Below, in pieces: positions 10,370-20,472 of a stretch of DNA of 64,000 nucleotides (its first letter is position 1; each line of letters begins with the position of its first letter). The DNA comes from an uncultured beta proteobacterium. GTDB taxonomy: Bacteria; Pseudomonadota; Gammaproteobacteria; Burkholderiales; Burkholderiaceae. The stretch spans positions 1 through 64,000 of the forward strand of contig CAIJNI010000080.1 of the NCBI GenBank assembly GCA_903821995.1, given 5' to 3'. The notes under the pieces are model-generated. The model saw nothing but the letters and a program-made list of their open reading frames with translations. It was not told where the DNA came from and did not search any database. Both the position numbers and the translations under genes were made by a program.

Positions 10370-11224
10370 CTAAAATTGATTAGAACGAATTCGTACACAT
10401 TCAAATAAGCATATTGCAGCAGCTGCTGAAACATTTAATGATTCAACCTTTGAGCTTTGCGGAATAAAAACTCCCTTCGAAATATTAGAGAACTCTTTAG
10501 AGATCCCAGTTCCTTCATTACCAAATACCCACATTACAGGGTCTTTAAGTAAAGAAGTCATTTCAAAAATATTAGCTGCTTCTACTGATAGAGAAGTCCC
10601 AAGCAAAGGCGTTATGAAGTCTTTAGAAATATCAACCAAGTCAGAACCTTCACATATATTTAAGTGAACATGCGCTCCCATCCCAGCTCTAATTACTTTT
10701 GGAGCCCATAGACTCACAGTTCCTTTAATGCTAATAATTTGATTAAATCCACTTGCAACACAAGATCGAAGTATATTGCCTACATTTCCAGGATCTTGTA
10801 ACCTATCAAGAATAACAAGGTCTTGAGTAAAATCAATTGCGGTAGGAATAGAACCTAGTTTGATAAGGCCAATAACAAAATGATTACTTTTAGTGCTCGC
10901 TAATCCTTGTATTAAATCCGCATCAATTAAAATCCAATTTACTAATGGGAGGTTTGCTTCATCAATATAATAAAAAAGGTCGCGAATCTCTTCATTTTCA
11001 AGGGCCTGTTTAGTTGTAATTATTGTTTCTAATTGGTAATTCTTTTTGGAATGAAGCCACGCCTGTAATAAATGGACTCCTTCTAGCACGGCACATTTAT
11101 CATCTGCCCTCAACTTGTTTCCCCTTGGGCCAGAATTTTGAAGTAACGAAATGTACTTAATCAAATCATTATTTCTTGAGCTAATGATTTTAAATTTGGC
11201 ATCATTAATTGCTTTTTTAGGCAC
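10370..11224 (-). CDS. TrmH/SpoU family RNA 2'-O-methyltransferase
   Basis: A 284-residue SpoU-type (SPOUT) methyltransferase, probably acting on rRNA. The motifs are DRLQDPGNVGNILR (motif 1), WVFGNEGTGIS (motif 2) and the C-terminal IPQSSKVESLNVSAAAAI (motif 3), which form the AdoMet-binding trefoil knot. The N-terminal substrate-binding domain ends with the block KCAVLEGVHLLQAWL. The target nucleotide cannot be read from the sequence. It starts at GTG, overlapping the rnhB TAG stop by one base (TAGTG), so translation is probably coupled to rnhB. Confidence 0.92.
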   Translation of the reverse strand: MPKKAINDAKFKIISSRNNDLIKYISLLQNSGPRGNKLRADDKCAVLEGVHLLQAWLHSKKNYQLETIITTKQALENEEIRDLFYYIDEANLPLVNWILIDADLIQGLASTKSNHFVIGLIKLGSIPTAIDFTQDLVILDRLQDPGNVGNILRSCVASGFNQIISIKGTVSLWAPKVIRAGMGAHVHLNICEGSDLVDISKDFITPLLGTSLSVEAANIFEMTSLLKDPVMWVFGNEGTGISKEFSNISKGVFIPQSSKVESLNVSAAAAICLFECVRIRSNQF

Positions 11225-11802
11225 TATTCTTCTCGATTAATGGTGATGTATTTTATAGGTCCAAATGTTTGACGGTGTTCTTTTATAGCCCCATATTTTT
11301 TAAGAGCGAGTAGATGGAACTCCGTAGGATAACCTTTATGCTTATCAAACCCATATTGAGGATAGGATAAATGTAAGTTATGCATCTGCAAATCACGAGT
11401 GACCTTAGCTAAAATTGACGCTGCTGAAATTTCACTAATTAACTGATCACCACGAACTATAGCTTTACACGGTAAAGAAATATCTGGGCAGCGATTACCA
11501 TCTACAAGAACCATAGTAGGGATAATAGACAATCCTTCTATTGCCCTTTTCATTGCTAACATAGTAGCATGTAGGATGTTTAATTGATCAATTTCACTAG
11601 AGGAGGCTTGACCAATGGACCACGCCTTAGAACTCTCTATGATTTCTAAATAAAGACTATTTCGACGAGATTCTGATAGCTTCTTTGAATCCCTTAATCC
11701 TCTTATTTTTGTATTATTCCCTAATATAACAGCAGCTGCGACTACATTTCCTACTAGAGGTCCTCTACCGACTTCATCTACTCCACAAATTAATTTTGTC
11801 AA
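11224..11802 (-). CDS. rnhB: Ribonuclease HII
   Basis: Endonuclease that nicks at ribonucleotides in DNA and cuts RNA in RNA-DNA hybrids. The 192-residue protein begins with the signature [12 protein letters not shown], which carries the first two active-site acidic residues. GLRDSKKLS and MVLVDGN follow with further catalytic acid, and [11 protein letters not shown] and GYPT are typical. It lies 18 bp downstream of lpxB, the common lpxB-rnhB arrangement. Confidence 0.97.
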   Translation of the reverse strand: MTKLICGVDEVGRGPLVGNVVAAAVILGNNTKIRGLRDSKKLSESRRNSLYLEIIESSKAWSIGQASSSEIDQLNILHATMLAMKRAIEGLSIIPTMVLVDGNRCPDISLPCKAIVRGDQLISEISAASILAKVTRDLQMHNLHLSYPQYGFDKHKGYPTEFHLLALKKYGAIKEHRQTFGPIKYITINREE

Positions 11803-11820
11803 AGGTTCACCTAACTTTAG

Positions 11821-13008
11821 CTATTTATAAGCTGATATATTTTTTTCGATCACATCTACAATAACTTCAGCAGTTGGCAACTTTAAACTCTGGTGGATTC
11901 TATTAAACTCTTGTTTTAATTGAGTCACGCGATCAGGCTGGTTTAGCCAAGCAAGTGTTTCTCTGGCTAGGTTCATAGGTAAAGCCTTATCTTGTAAAAG
12001 CTCAGGTACTATAAATTTTTTAAGCAAAATATTTGGTAAGCCAATATATGGTAAATATGCTTTTCTTTTCATTATTTGCGCAGTTAGCCAAGGAACTGTA
12101 TAAGAAATAACCATGGGCTTCTTCCAAAGTGCAGCCTCTAAAGTTGCTGTCCCACTAGCAATTAAAACCGAATCACACGCTTCTAAAATTAGACTTGAGT
12201 TAGATGAAATAAGCTCAATACAAACATCTGGATTTTCTCTAAGGGTATCATTTTTTAATTCCTCTAATGCTGGCAATAAAAGTGGTATTGCAACCGGTAT
12301 TAGGAATCGTATCTTACCTAAATGAGTTCTTTGCATTATAGAAATAGCTTTGAAAAACCCTGGTGCAATATATTTAATCTCTGATTTTCTACTACCAGGA
12401 AGGACTGCAATTAAGGTTTCATCTTCTTTAATTTCTCCAAAATTTAATTTAAGCAAACTCAATTTCTCTTTAGCTTGAACTTGATTTGGTTGATCTGGAA
12501 TTGAGTTAGCAAGTGGATGTCCAACAAATGTTGCACTAATGCCATGTTTTTTATAAATTTCAGTCTCAAAAGGAAATATACAAAACATGTGGTCTACAGC
12601 TTTTTTTATCCCATATATTCTTTCACCACGCCATGCCCAAATCGATGGACTAATAAAATGAAAAGTTGGTATATTTAGTTTGCGACATTTTTTTTCTATT
12701 TCTAAGTTAAAGTCTGGAGCATCTACACCAAAAAAAAATCGTGGTGGGTCTACACGAAGTTTTAAAAGAAGTTCTTTACGAATTTTTAAAATTGCAAATA
12801 TATTACCTAGAGTTTCAACATAACCCCTTACACTTAAAGTGTTTATATTCCAGATACTATTGAAATCGTTAGCTTGCATGTGGGGGCCACCAATACCAGA
12901 AAATTTGTAGTTATGGAAAAATGGATGTTCCTTCATGGATTTCAATATACTGGCTGCTAACATGTCGCCAGAGGGCTCTCCAGCAACAATAATAATGTCT
13001 GAGTTCAT
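11821..13008 (-). CDS. lpxB: Lipid-A-disaccharide synthase
   Basis: A GT19 glycosyltransferase joining UDP-2,3-diacylglucosamine and lipid X in lipid A synthesis, at the inner face of the cytoplasmic membrane. The 395-residue protein starts with the conserved VAGEPSGDMLAA, then FSGIGGPHM, PSIWAWRGERI and FPFETEIYKKHG. The donor-binding region has LPGSRKSEI, and IASGTATLEAAL lies near the C-terminus. It follows lpxA after 4 bp in the lpxD-fabZ-lpxA-lpxB cluster. Its presence implies a lipopolysaccharide outer membrane. Confidence 0.98.
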   Translation of the reverse strand: MNSDIIIVAGEPSGDMLAASILKSMKEHPFFHNYKFSGIGGPHMQANDFNSIWNINTLSVRGYVETLGNIFAILKIRKELLLKLRVDPPRFFFGVDAPDFNLEIEKKCRKLNIPTFHFISPSIWAWRGERIYGIKKAVDHMFCIFPFETEIYKKHGISATFVGHPLANSIPDQPNQVQAKEKLSLLKLNFGEIKEDETLIAVLPGSRKSEIKYIAPGFFKAISIMQRTHLGKIRFLIPVAIPLLLPALEELKNDTLRENPDVCIELISSNSSLILEACDSVLIASGTATLEAALWKKPMVISYTVPWLTAQIMKRKAYLPYIGLPNILLKKFIVPELLQDKALPMNLARETLAWLNQPDRVTQLKQEFNRIHQSLKLPTAEVIVDVIEKNISAYK

Positions 13009-13012
13009 TATT

Positions 13013-13822
13013 TTAGCGAATGATGCCTCGAGTAGAGGAATTAATGAATTCTAGGAATTGAGTTATTGAATGAAGTGCATCAGGAGGATATGAGCTCTTA
13101 TTTTGTCTCTCGCTTAATATATCTCTAATAGAAGTCTTTGCATGTTCAAGTGTTAATCCATCCTTATACAAGATCTTATATAACTGCTTTAAAGTACTAA
13201 TTGACTCAGGAGTAAAACCGCGACGTTTGAGACCCTCTGAATTTATACCGTATGGTTGAGCCTTATCTCCAGCAGCAAGAATATATGGTGGAATATCTTG
13301 AACTAGTACAGAAGCTCCACCTAGCATAGCGTGCTGGCCAATTTTAACAAATTGATGTACTCCGGACATTGCACCTAAAATTGCCCAATCACCAATAACT
13401 ACATGACCCGCAATTTGAGCATTACTGGATAATATTGTGTGATCGCCAATTTGACAATCGTGAGCTATGTGAACATAACCCATGATCCAGTTGTCGTTTC
13501 CTAATTTGGTGATGCCTTCGTCTTGTACAGTCCCTGTGTGAATAGTTGTAAATTCTCGGATAGTATTCCTGTCGCCAATCAATAGCCTTGTAGGTTCATC
13601 CTTGTATTTCATATCCTGTGGTGCACCTCCAAGTGAGGCAAAATGACTAATTTTATTTTCCGAACCAATGCTTGTAAAACCTTCTATGATAGTGTGTGAA
13701 CCAATTACAGTTTTATCACCTATAACAACATTTGGACCAATAATAGAGTATGGACCAATCACAACTGAAGATGCAATTTCAGCTTTTATATCTATAATTG
13801 CAGTCGAGTGAATTTTGCTCAT
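13013..13822 (-). CDS. lpxA: UDP-N-acetylglucosamine O-acyltransferase
   Basis: Transfers a 3-hydroxyacyl chain from ACP to UDP-GlcNAc, the first step of lipid A synthesis. The 269-residue left-handed beta-helix shows the isoleucine-rich hexapeptide repeats from about residue 15. The catalytic-histidine region [14 protein letters not shown] is present, followed by [13 protein letters not shown] and [13 protein letters not shown]. The C-terminal helical domain starts near [10 protein letters not shown]. It follows fabZ by 4 bp. Confidence 0.98.
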   Translation of the reverse strand: MSKIHSTAIIDIKAEIASSVVIGPYSIIGPNVVIGDKTVIGSHTIIEGFTSIGSENKISHFASLGGAPQDMKYKDEPTRLLIGDRNTIREFTTIHTGTVQDEGITKLGNDNWIMGYVHIAHDCQIGDHTILSSNAQIAGHVVIGDWAILGAMSGVHQFVKIGQHAMLGGASVLVQDIPPYILAAGDKAQPYGINSEGLKRRGFTPESISTLKQLYKILYKDGLTLEHAKTSIRDILSERQNKSSYPPDALHSITQFLEFINSSTRGIIR

Positions 13823-13826
13823 TGAA

Positions 13827-14273
13827 CTACGCCTTGGACCTTACTGTACATAATAGCTCTGCAGAACATACTATTTCATCGTTTACGGTTGCAAAACTTT
13901 TGAATTTCCAAATTCCACTTTTGTAACGATCCACAACTGCATTAAGAATCAATTGATCTCCAGGTAAGACTGGTTTTTTAAATCTAGCTGCATCTATACC
14001 TGCAAAATAATATACTGAATCTTCTTCTTTTTGTTCAGAAAAAGCCAAAAGGGCTGAAGCCTGGGCTAAAGCCTCTAGGATTAGAACCCCAGGCATAACT
14101 GGAAAATCGGGAAAATGCCCTTGAAAATGTGGCTCATTCGAAGAAACATTCTTTAGAGCTTTGATTCTTTGACGGGGATCCAACTCTAAAACCCGATCGA
14201 TTAATAAAAAAGGATATCGATGGGGTAATAGCTTTAATACCTTGTTTATATCTAAATTTACTTCATGAGACAT
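13827..14273 (-). CDS. fabZ: 3-hydroxyacyl-ACP dehydratase
   Basis: Dehydrates 3-hydroxyacyl-ACP in fatty acid elongation. The 148-residue hot-dog fold carries the active-site histidine in [16 protein letters not shown] and the glutamate in [10 protein letters not shown]. The conserved N-terminal [12 protein letters not shown] block is intact. It sits between lpxD and lpxA and shares the hydroxyacyl-ACP pool with them. Confidence 0.98.
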   Translation of the reverse strand: MSHEVNLDINKVLKLLPHRYPFLLIDRVLELDPRQRIKALKNVSSNEPHFQGHFPDFPVMPGVLILEALAQASALLAFSEQKEEDSVYYFAGIDAARFKKPVLPGDQLILNAVVDRYKSGIWKFKSFATVNDEIVCSAELLCTVRSKA

Positions 14274-14282
14274 TATTTACCC

Positions 14283-15347
14283 CTACTTTTTAGAAGTTTC
14301 TAGGATTTTAATCCTATTCCTTATTTTTTCTAAACCACGAATAATTGCAGCATTTTTTTCCCACGATGAATGCTCTGTTGATGGAAAAACACCAGTAAAG
14401 TGAAGGCCAGGCTCTAGGATTGATTTTGTAATAGAAGTTCCACCAGAAACAGTAGTACGATCCGCAATTCTAAGATGGCCTGAAAAATTAGAATATCCCC
14501 CAATAATGCAGTAATTCCCTATCTCAGTACTTCCAGCAACACCAGAGCACCCCGCCATGACTGTACCTTGACCAATTTTTACGTTATGACCTATTTGAAC
14601 TTGATTATCAAATTTACAGCCATTGCCTATGATGGTATCAGCAATAGCACCTCGATCCACTGTGCAACCTGCGCCAAATTCAACATCATTACCAATAACT
14701 ACAGCTCCCATTTGGGAAATTTTAATCCATTTAACAGCATCATCTAAAAAATCCGGTGCAAACCCAAAACCATCAGAGCCAATAACTACAGAAGAGTGAA
14801 GAATAGCTCTTTCTCCAATCCTACAGAAATCGTACACAGTAGTCATCGGATGAATAATAGAGTGATTTCCTATTCTAACAAAGTTAGCTAAATTTACATG
14901 CCCAACCAATACCACCCCTTCACCTAAAACAACCCCCTCCCCTATGGAGCAAAATGGACCGATGTAGCATGTAGAAGGAATAATTGCCGTTTCATGAATA
15001 AATGAAGATGGGTGTATACCAGCTCCATATAATATCTTTTTTTTATTATTAAAAAACTGTGAAATTTTTGCAAAAGTGACATAAGGGTTTTTAGATATGA
15101 GGAAATTTAAAGGCCCTGTAGCTTTGGTATTTTGCGATAAATATTTATAGTCTGACTGGGCGGCAATTAAACAACCAGCACGAGTTAGAAGAGCGTCATT
15201 ACGATAAAGTGGATTAACTAAAAAAGAGATATCTAAATTAGTAGCATCCTCTAGAGTAGCTACGCTTTGAACACAAAAATCTGGAGATCCAATGACATCA
15301 GAATTAGATATTAAAGCCAACTCTTTTAAAGTTACTAGATTAGACAT
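14283..15347 (-). CDS. lpxD: UDP-3-O-(3-hydroxyacyl)glucosamine N-acyltransferase
   Basis: Adds the N-linked hydroxyacyl chain in lipid A synthesis. The 354-residue protein has the N-terminal uridine-binding domain (about 1-100). A hexapeptide-repeat helix follows, with GSDGFGFAPD and the catalytic-histidine block VQIGHNVKIGQGT. It ends with a short coiled C-terminal helix. It is preceded by skp (33-bp gap) and followed by fabZ (9-bp gap), the usual order. Confidence 0.98.
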   Translation of the reverse strand: MSNLVTLKELALISNSDVIGSPDFCVQSVATLEDATNLDISFLVNPLYRNDALLTRAGCLIAAQSDYKYLSQNTKATGPLNFLISKNPYVTFAKISQFFNNKKKILYGAGIHPSSFIHETAIIPSTCYIGPFCSIGEGVVLGEGVVLVGHVNLANFVRIGNHSIIHPMTTVYDFCRIGERAILHSSVVIGSDGFGFAPDFLDDAVKWIKISQMGAVVIGNDVEFGAGCTVDRGAIADTIIGNGCKFDNQVQIGHNVKIGQGTVMAGCSGVAGSTEIGNYCIIGGYSNFSGHLRIADRTTVSGGTSITKSILEPGLHFTGVFPSTEHSSWEKNAAIIRGLEKIRNRIKILETSKK

Positions 15348-15380
15348 TGAGTAATAAATTATTTATTATGAACCTTTGAG

Positions 15381-15896
15381 TTATTTTGCGTTAAGTGCTT
15401 GAATTACATCATTGGTTATATCTATTTTTGGATTTACATATGCCGCATCTTGAACTACCAAATCTAATTTTTTCAGATCAACTATAGTTTTTAAAACTTG
15501 GTTAGCTTTTTCAAAAATTTTAGCTCTTTCCTCAGCTCCTCTTCTTTGAGAGTCTTCTATTAACTCCCTTTGTTTTCGTTGCAAGTCTCGATCATGTTCT
15601 GCAAGCTCCCTTTGGCGTTTTACTCTTTCAGTTTCTGGCAATATTGCAGCTTCTTTATCTAAATTTGCAGCTTCTGCTTTGATAGATTCAACACCATCTC
15701 GAACTTCTTTCTCACGCTTACCAAATTCATTTTGCATTTTAGCTTGGGCATCTTTAGCCATTTTAGATTCACCCAAAATACGCTCTAAACTTACATATGC
15801 AATTTTTGGTCCAGATTCTTGTCCAACCGATAATGTACTAACCAAGCAAAAGAAAGTAGCGCAACCAGTAAAAATAAATTCTTTATACAACTTCAT
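15381..15896 (-). CDS. skp: Periplasmic outer-membrane protein chaperone Skp/OmpH
   Basis: A 171-residue periplasmic holdase for unfolded outer-membrane proteins. A signal peptide (about residues 1-25) is followed by the short beta core KIAYVSLERIL. A long charged, coiled-coil region rich in E, K, R and Q (about 55-130) forms the tentacles. A C-terminal segment with DLVVQDAAYVNPKIDITNDV returns to the core. It is 18 bp downstream of bamA, the conserved bamA-skp-lpxD order. Confidence 0.93.
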   Translation of the reverse strand: MKLYKEFIFTGCATFFCLVSTLSVGQESGPKIAYVSLERILGESKMAKDAQAKMQNEFGKREKEVRDGVESIKAEAANLDKEAAILPETERVKRQRELAEHDRDLQRKQRELIEDSQRRGAEERAKIFEKANQVLKTIVDLKKLDLVVQDAAYVNPKIDITNDVIQALNAK

Positions 15897-15914
15897 ATGT
15901 AGTCCTTAAAAAAA

Positions 15915-18275
15915 TTAAAAAACTGTCCCAATTTGGAACTGAAAATTCTGTACTCGGTCTAATTCGGTCTGATTTAATGGTATTCCATAGCTAAATTTAA
16001 GAGGCCCTAATGGTGAAATCCAAGCGATTCCAACCCCATAAGAGTATCTTAAATCACTAATTGCAGGGGTACCATTATAAACATTTCCCCCATCAAGAAA
16101 CCCAAAGAAACGTAAAGTTTTATCAGTGCCAGTTCCGGGGACTGGGAAAGAGTACTCTATATTACCAACTAGTTTAGATGAGCCTCCAGTAGACTGGTAA
16201 ATCCCTAATCCACTATTGTAGGTTTGAGGCCCTAAAGACCCAGGAAGAAACCCCCTAACCGAACCTATACCACCGATATATAGGTTTTTCGTAATAGGAA
16301 ACGGTGTTGATCCATAAGCAGCCCCGTAATCAACTTCTCCATTAAGTGAAAGAGTATTAGTCCTAGTAATGGGAATATAAAGCTGATGCTTATAAATTCC
16401 CCTATAGTATTGAAGATCAGCTGCAGGAAGCCCAATTTCAAAAGAGGCTGATTGCAATGACCCTCTTGATGGAACTAGAGCGCTATCTCTTCTATCACTT
16501 GCCCACCCAACGGATAAAGGTAAATTCCATTGGGTTGCTGAATTGTTGAGGAGTGGGTCAACAATAGGATCAGGTGAATAGCCACTTATTTGAGAAACAT
16601 AATCTTGGTAGGATTGAGGAGAGTTGACGGTTGTATTTATTGTCAGGCTTTCTAAACCGAGTCCAAAAAATATTCTCCCAGTCTCAGAATATGGTACACC
16701 GAACCTCATGGTTCCTCCAGCGGTAATAATGGAGTAGTTAGTATCTCCCAAATAGTACAGTGGCCTGCTCGTTCGATAATAAATATCAGAATATCTCGAT
16801 ATGCCATCCTCTGTAAAGTAAGGGTCAGTCTGTGATAACACAAAAGTCCTATTAACTGCTCCGGTATTGATATTAAAACCAATGCTTGTTCCTGTGCCAA
16901 ATGCATTTTCTTGATTGATGCCCGCACTTAAAACTATGGAATCAGTTGTTGAATAACCTGCCCCTAAGGAAAGAGAGCCAGTAGGCTTTTCCGCCACTTT
17001 TACATTAACATCAACTTGATCATTGCTTCCGGGAATTTCCTGATTAGAAATATCAACATCAGTGAAATACCCTAATCTGTTTAATCGATCTTTCGAGAGC
17101 TTTAACTTTTCGCCATCATACCAAGAGCTTTCGAGTTGTCGCAATTCTCTTCTTATGACTGAATCTCTAGTCTTAGAATTCCCAATAATATTGATTTTCC
17201 GAACATATGCTCTTTTACCAGGATCAACAACTAGTAAAAGGTCAACTGTTTTATCTTCTCTCCTTAAATCAGGTTGAGGGGTTATAGAAGAAAAAGCATA
17301 ACCATACGTAGCTAGAAGATCTTGAATCGCCTTGGTGCCAAAATTAAGCTTAAAAGATGAGTAAACCTCCCCAGGTTTTAAAGGTATTAATTTAAGAAAA
17401 TCTTCATTTTTACCAAGTAACTCTCCACCTAACTTAACATCTCTCACCTTATATTGATCCCCCTCAAAAATATTTATATTTAAATAAATAGATTTTTTGT
17501 CAGGTGATATTGAAACTTGCGATGAGTCTATCCTGAATTCTAAATAACCCTGGTTAAGATAAAAGGACCTTATAGACTCGAGATCGGCCGTTAATTTTTG
17601 TTTAGAGTATTGGTTGTTTTTTGAGTAAAAAGAAAAAAAGTTGCCGATTGATAACTGCATCTGTTCTTTAAGTTTTTTTTCAGGAAAAACTGAATTTCCA
17701 AGAATATTAATTTGCTTAATAGTTGCTGGCTGGCCTTCTTGTATATTAAATATTACAGAAACCTGGTTTCTTTCAGTAGGAGTGATGGTTGTAATAATTT
17801 CCGCATCGTATAAACCCTTACCAACATATTGCTTCTTTAATTCTTGTTCGGCTTTATCTACAATGGATTTATCAAAATACCTAGCTTCAGCAACCCCTGT
17901 AGCCCTTAAAGCCTTAATAATGGCATCTTTGTCAAATTCTTTCATACCTGTAAATTCAACTTTTGATATCGTTGGGCGCTCCTCCACATAAATAACCAAG
18001 ACTCCGCCATCAACTTTAATCTGAACATCCTTAAAAAAACCGGTATCAAAAAGACTCCGAATCGCATCAGCCCCTTTACTATCATCAAATGATTCGCCAA
18101 CTTTTACCGGGAGATAGTTAAACACGGTTCCAGGCTCAACTCTTTGTAACCCCTCGACTCTTATATCCTTTACAAGAAAAGGATCCGCTGCCTGGGGGGC
18201 GCTAACCATAAATAAGCTCAATACCAAAAATATAGGTAAAAATCTTGCTTTTAAAGGTTTTATTGGATGTTTCAA
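15915..18275 (-). CDS. bamA: Outer membrane protein assembly factor BamA
   Basis: Core of the BAM machine that inserts beta-barrel proteins into the outer membrane. The 786-residue protein has a signal peptide ending near residue 29 (APQAAD), five POTRA repeats (about 30-430), and a 16-strand barrel. The barrel has the surface-exposed VRGF motif in GGIGSVRGF and ends in phenylalanine (FQFQIGTVF), as expected for BAM recognition. In related Betaproteobacteria rseP lies just upstream; here only 179 bp separate bamA from dxr and no rseP is seen. Confidence 0.98.
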   Translation of the reverse strand: MKHPIKPLKARFLPIFLVLSLFMVSAPQAADPFLVKDIRVEGLQRVEPGTVFNYLPVKVGESFDDSKGADAIRSLFDTGFFKDVQIKVDGGVLVIYVEERPTISKVEFTGMKEFDKDAIIKALRATGVAEARYFDKSIVDKAEQELKKQYVGKGLYDAEIITTITPTERNQVSVIFNIQEGQPATIKQINILGNSVFPEKKLKEQMQLSIGNFFSFYSKNNQYSKQKLTADLESIRSFYLNQGYLEFRIDSSQVSISPDKKSIYLNINIFEGDQYKVRDVKLGGELLGKNEDFLKLIPLKPGEVYSSFKLNFGTKAIQDLLATYGYAFSSITPQPDLRREDKTVDLLLVVDPGKRAYVRKINIIGNSKTRDSVIRRELRQLESSWYDGEKLKLSKDRLNRLGYFTDVDISNQEIPGSNDQVDVNVKVAEKPTGSLSLGAGYSTTDSIVLSAGINQENAFGTGTSIGFNINTGAVNRTFVLSQTDPYFTEDGISRYSDIYYRTSRPLYYLGDTNYSIITAGGTMRFGVPYSETGRIFFGLGLESLTINTTVNSPQSYQDYVSQISGYSPDPIVDPLLNNSATQWNLPLSVGWASDRRDSALVPSRGSLQSASFEIGLPAADLQYYRGIYKHQLYIPITRTNTLSLNGEVDYGAAYGSTPFPITKNLYIGGIGSVRGFLPGSLGPQTYNSGLGIYQSTGGSSKLVGNIEYSFPVPGTGTDKTLRFFGFLDGGNVYNGTPAISDLRYSYGVGIAWISPLGPLKFSYGIPLNQTELDRVQNFQFQIGTVF

Positions 18276-18454
18276 CTAAGGTACTCTTTATATAAATACA
18301 ACAATTAATCAATGGTTAATCTTAATGCATGCCGCTAATAACATGTAATTATCCACTAAAAAGACCACTTCCCCACAACGATAAAAACAAAATATAAAAA
18401 GGCAAAACCTTAAAAAGCCAATCTTTAATAAAATGTCAAAAAAAGACCCCTGAT
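18276..18454 (-). other. 179-bp spacer between dxr and bamA, where rseP usually lies
   Basis: Very AT-rich. Read on the minus strand, one frame stays open for about 50 codons from the dxr end to a TGA, but has no convincing start or ribosome-binding site. It gives a phenylalanine/leucine-rich peptide that does not resemble RseP: there is no HExxH, PDZ or LDG motif. The spacer presumably carries a bamA promoter, though I could not pick a well-spaced hexamer pair. Confidence 0.5.
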
Positions 18455-19621
18455 TTAGGATGTTTTATATTTTTTTTGTACCAGGTTGAGGGCAGTCTCT
18501 CGAGCAATGCTATCAGACTCTAGAATTGTCCCTAAGTCATTTGCTTTGGTAATTGGTAGACAATCTAACACTTCCGTCACGATTTCAATAATTTCAGAAA
18601 AAGGCACAATCCCCTTTAAGAAGAACTCTACCGCTAACTCATTTGCAGCATTCATAATAGTAGGGGCGGTCCCTCTTGCATTTGCGACATTATAGGCAAG
18701 AGTAATTGCTGGGAATCTCTCTAAATCAAGGTCTAGGAAACACAAATTTAATTGCTCATTAAATTTAAGCGTTTTAACATTTGAAAAAATACGATGAGGC
18801 CATCCTAATCCGTAAGATATGGGTGATTTCATATCTGGCGTTCCCATTTGAGAGATTACAGATCCATCAATATAACGCACCATAGAGTGTATGACGCTTT
18901 GAGGATGTATCAATATACTAATTTTCTCTGGAGGTATATTAAAAAGCCACATGGCTTCAATTAACTCTAAACCCTTATTCATCATTGTTGCAGAATCTAC
19001 AGATATTTTTTTCCCCATAACCCAATTGGGATGGGCACAAGCTTCATCTGGCGTTATATCTTTAAAAGTATTCAATGGTCGCGTTAAAAATGGCCCGCCT
19101 GATGCTGTTAATAATATTTCTTCTACTCCATTCTTAGAGCCATCTGAGGGTAAGCATTGGAAAATGGCATTGTGCTCACTATCTATAGGTAACAATATAG
19201 CACCGCTCGTCTTTACAATATCCATCATTAGCTGGCCAGACATTACTAAAGCTTCTTTATTGGCGAGTAATATTCGTTTACCTAACTTAGCTGCTTCAAT
19301 AGTTGGAATTAAGCCAGCTGCTCCCACAATAGCAGCCATAACTATATCAACCTGAGGTGAACAAGAGGCTTCAATTAGCGCTTCCTTTCCCCAAAATATC
19401 TTTATGGAACTAGAGATTTGTAATTTCAGTTCTTTTGCTAATTCACTAGAGCCAACCACCACTAAAGTTGGAGAAAATTCATTACATTGTTTAACTAACT
19501 TATCAATTTGTGAGTATGCGGTTAAGCTAAATACTTTAAACATATCAGGGTGTAACCTAATAACATCTAGGGTGCTCTCGCCTATTGATCCGGTCGAACC
19601 GAGTATGCAAATATTCTTCAA
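18455..19621 (-). CDS. dxr: 1-deoxy-D-xylulose-5-phosphate reductoisomerase
   Basis: Converts DXP to MEP with NADPH, the committed step of the non-mevalonate isoprenoid pathway that feeds undecaprenyl phosphate and quinones. The NADPH-binding GSTGSIGEST opens the protein. LLANKEALVMSG and the metal-site block PIDSEHNAIFQCL follow, then ASGGPF and SATMMNKGLELIEA. The start is uncertain: no ATG is available. A TTG at 19619-19621 gives [14 protein letters not shown], the expected N-terminus, 388 residues long, and overlaps the cdsA TGA. In-frame TTGs further upstream (to 19654) would add up to 11 residues. Confidence 0.95.
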   Translation of the reverse strand: MKNICILGSTGSIGESTLDVIRLHPDMFKVFSLTAYSQIDKLVKQCNEFSPTLVVVGSSELAKELKLQISSSIKIFWGKEALIEASCSPQVDIVMAAIVGAAGLIPTIEAAKLGKRILLANKEALVMSGQLMMDIVKTSGAILLPIDSEHNAIFQCLPSDGSKNGVEEILLTASGGPFLTRPLNTFKDITPDEACAHPNWVMGKKISVDSATMMNKGLELIEAMWLFNIPPEKISILIHPQSVIHSMVRYIDGSVISQMGTPDMKSPISYGLGWPHRIFSNVKTLKFNEQLNLCFLDLDLERFPAITLAYNVANARGTAPTIMNAANELAVEFFLKGIVPFSEIIEIVTEVLDCLPITKANDLGTILESDSIARETALNLVQKKYKTS

Positions 19622-20472
19622 GGGATACAAATCATTAAAGTTGAAGTAATACAAAGTACTGGCAATAAACTATCGGTACGATCCAATACCCCGCCATGCC
19701 CAGGTAAAAAATTTCCACTATCCTTAACTTTAGCTATTCTTTTCAGTAAAGATTCAAACAAATCACCCAAAACACTATAAGAGACTAAGAACAAATTTAA
19801 CAAAAGAATCCAGTAAAAATTAACCTCTTTACCATTAATGCTTGCTAATGGATCAAGATTAAAGCACCATAAGATATAACTGAAAATAATATTCACAATT
19901 AAGGCTCCACTGACACCTTCAATAGACTTGCCAGGACTAATTAGAGGGGCGAGCTTTGTTTTACCAAACTGTTTGCCAATAAAATATGCGCCAATATCTG
20001 CTAAAAAAACAATAATCAGTATTCTCATGAATAATAAAACTGATTGGTTAATTAATATGAGAACTGAGTACCATGACCCAGCAAGCAATATTTCTCCGAT
20101 GATGAATAACCAAAGTGTAGTAACCCCATGCAGCGCATTTATACCCTTAGATAATATAAAGGGGACTCCAATAATCCAAAATATTGTTGTTATAGTAATG
20201 CAAAAATATAAATAATATGGGGTGTGAATAGGTTTAATAGAAGCAAGCCCAAAAATTATTAGCCAGCATATTATGATGTGAAAAAAAGTAACTAAAGTAA
20301 ATCCTATGACGTGAAATTTACGTTTGTTAAAAACTAAAGTTGCTAACTCCCATGAAATTAGTAAAAACACAGCAGAAAATACAATCTGAATTAAATATAC
20401 AGGCGCATAAAAAAGTAAGGGTAAAAAAATAGAAACTAAAAATAAAGCTGTAAATACTCTGGCTTTAAGCAT
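19618..20472 (-). CDS. cdsA: Phosphatidate cytidylyltransferase
   Basis: Integral membrane enzyme making CDP-diacylglycerol from phosphatidate and CTP, the branch point for phospholipids. The 284-residue protein has about seven or eight hydrophobic segments from residue 5 onward. The family signature is near the C-terminus as [20 protein letters not shown] then [13 protein letters not shown]. It overlaps the uppS end by 8 bp and ends in a TGA shared with the proposed dxr start, so translation of the three genes is probably coupled. Confidence 0.96.
   Translation of the reverse strand: MLKARVFTALFLVSIFLPLLFYAPVYLIQIVFSAVFLLISWELATLVFNKRKFHVIGFTLVTFFHIIICWLIIFGLASIKPIHTPYYLYFCITITTIFWIIGVPFILSKGINALHGVTTLWLFIIGEILLAGSWYSVLILINQSVLLFMRILIIVFLADIGAYFIGKQFGKTKLAPLISPGKSIEGVSGALIVNIIFSYILWCFNLDPLASINGKEVNFYWILLLNLFLVSYSVLGDLFESLLKRIAKVKDSGNFLPGHGGVLDRTDSLLPVLCITSTLMICIP

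Noticed and set aside
18276..18454. Open frame of about 50 codons as an rseP remnant
   Set aside because: Phe/Leu-rich in an A/T-rich spacer, no RseP motif, no start signal; not enough to call a pseudogene.
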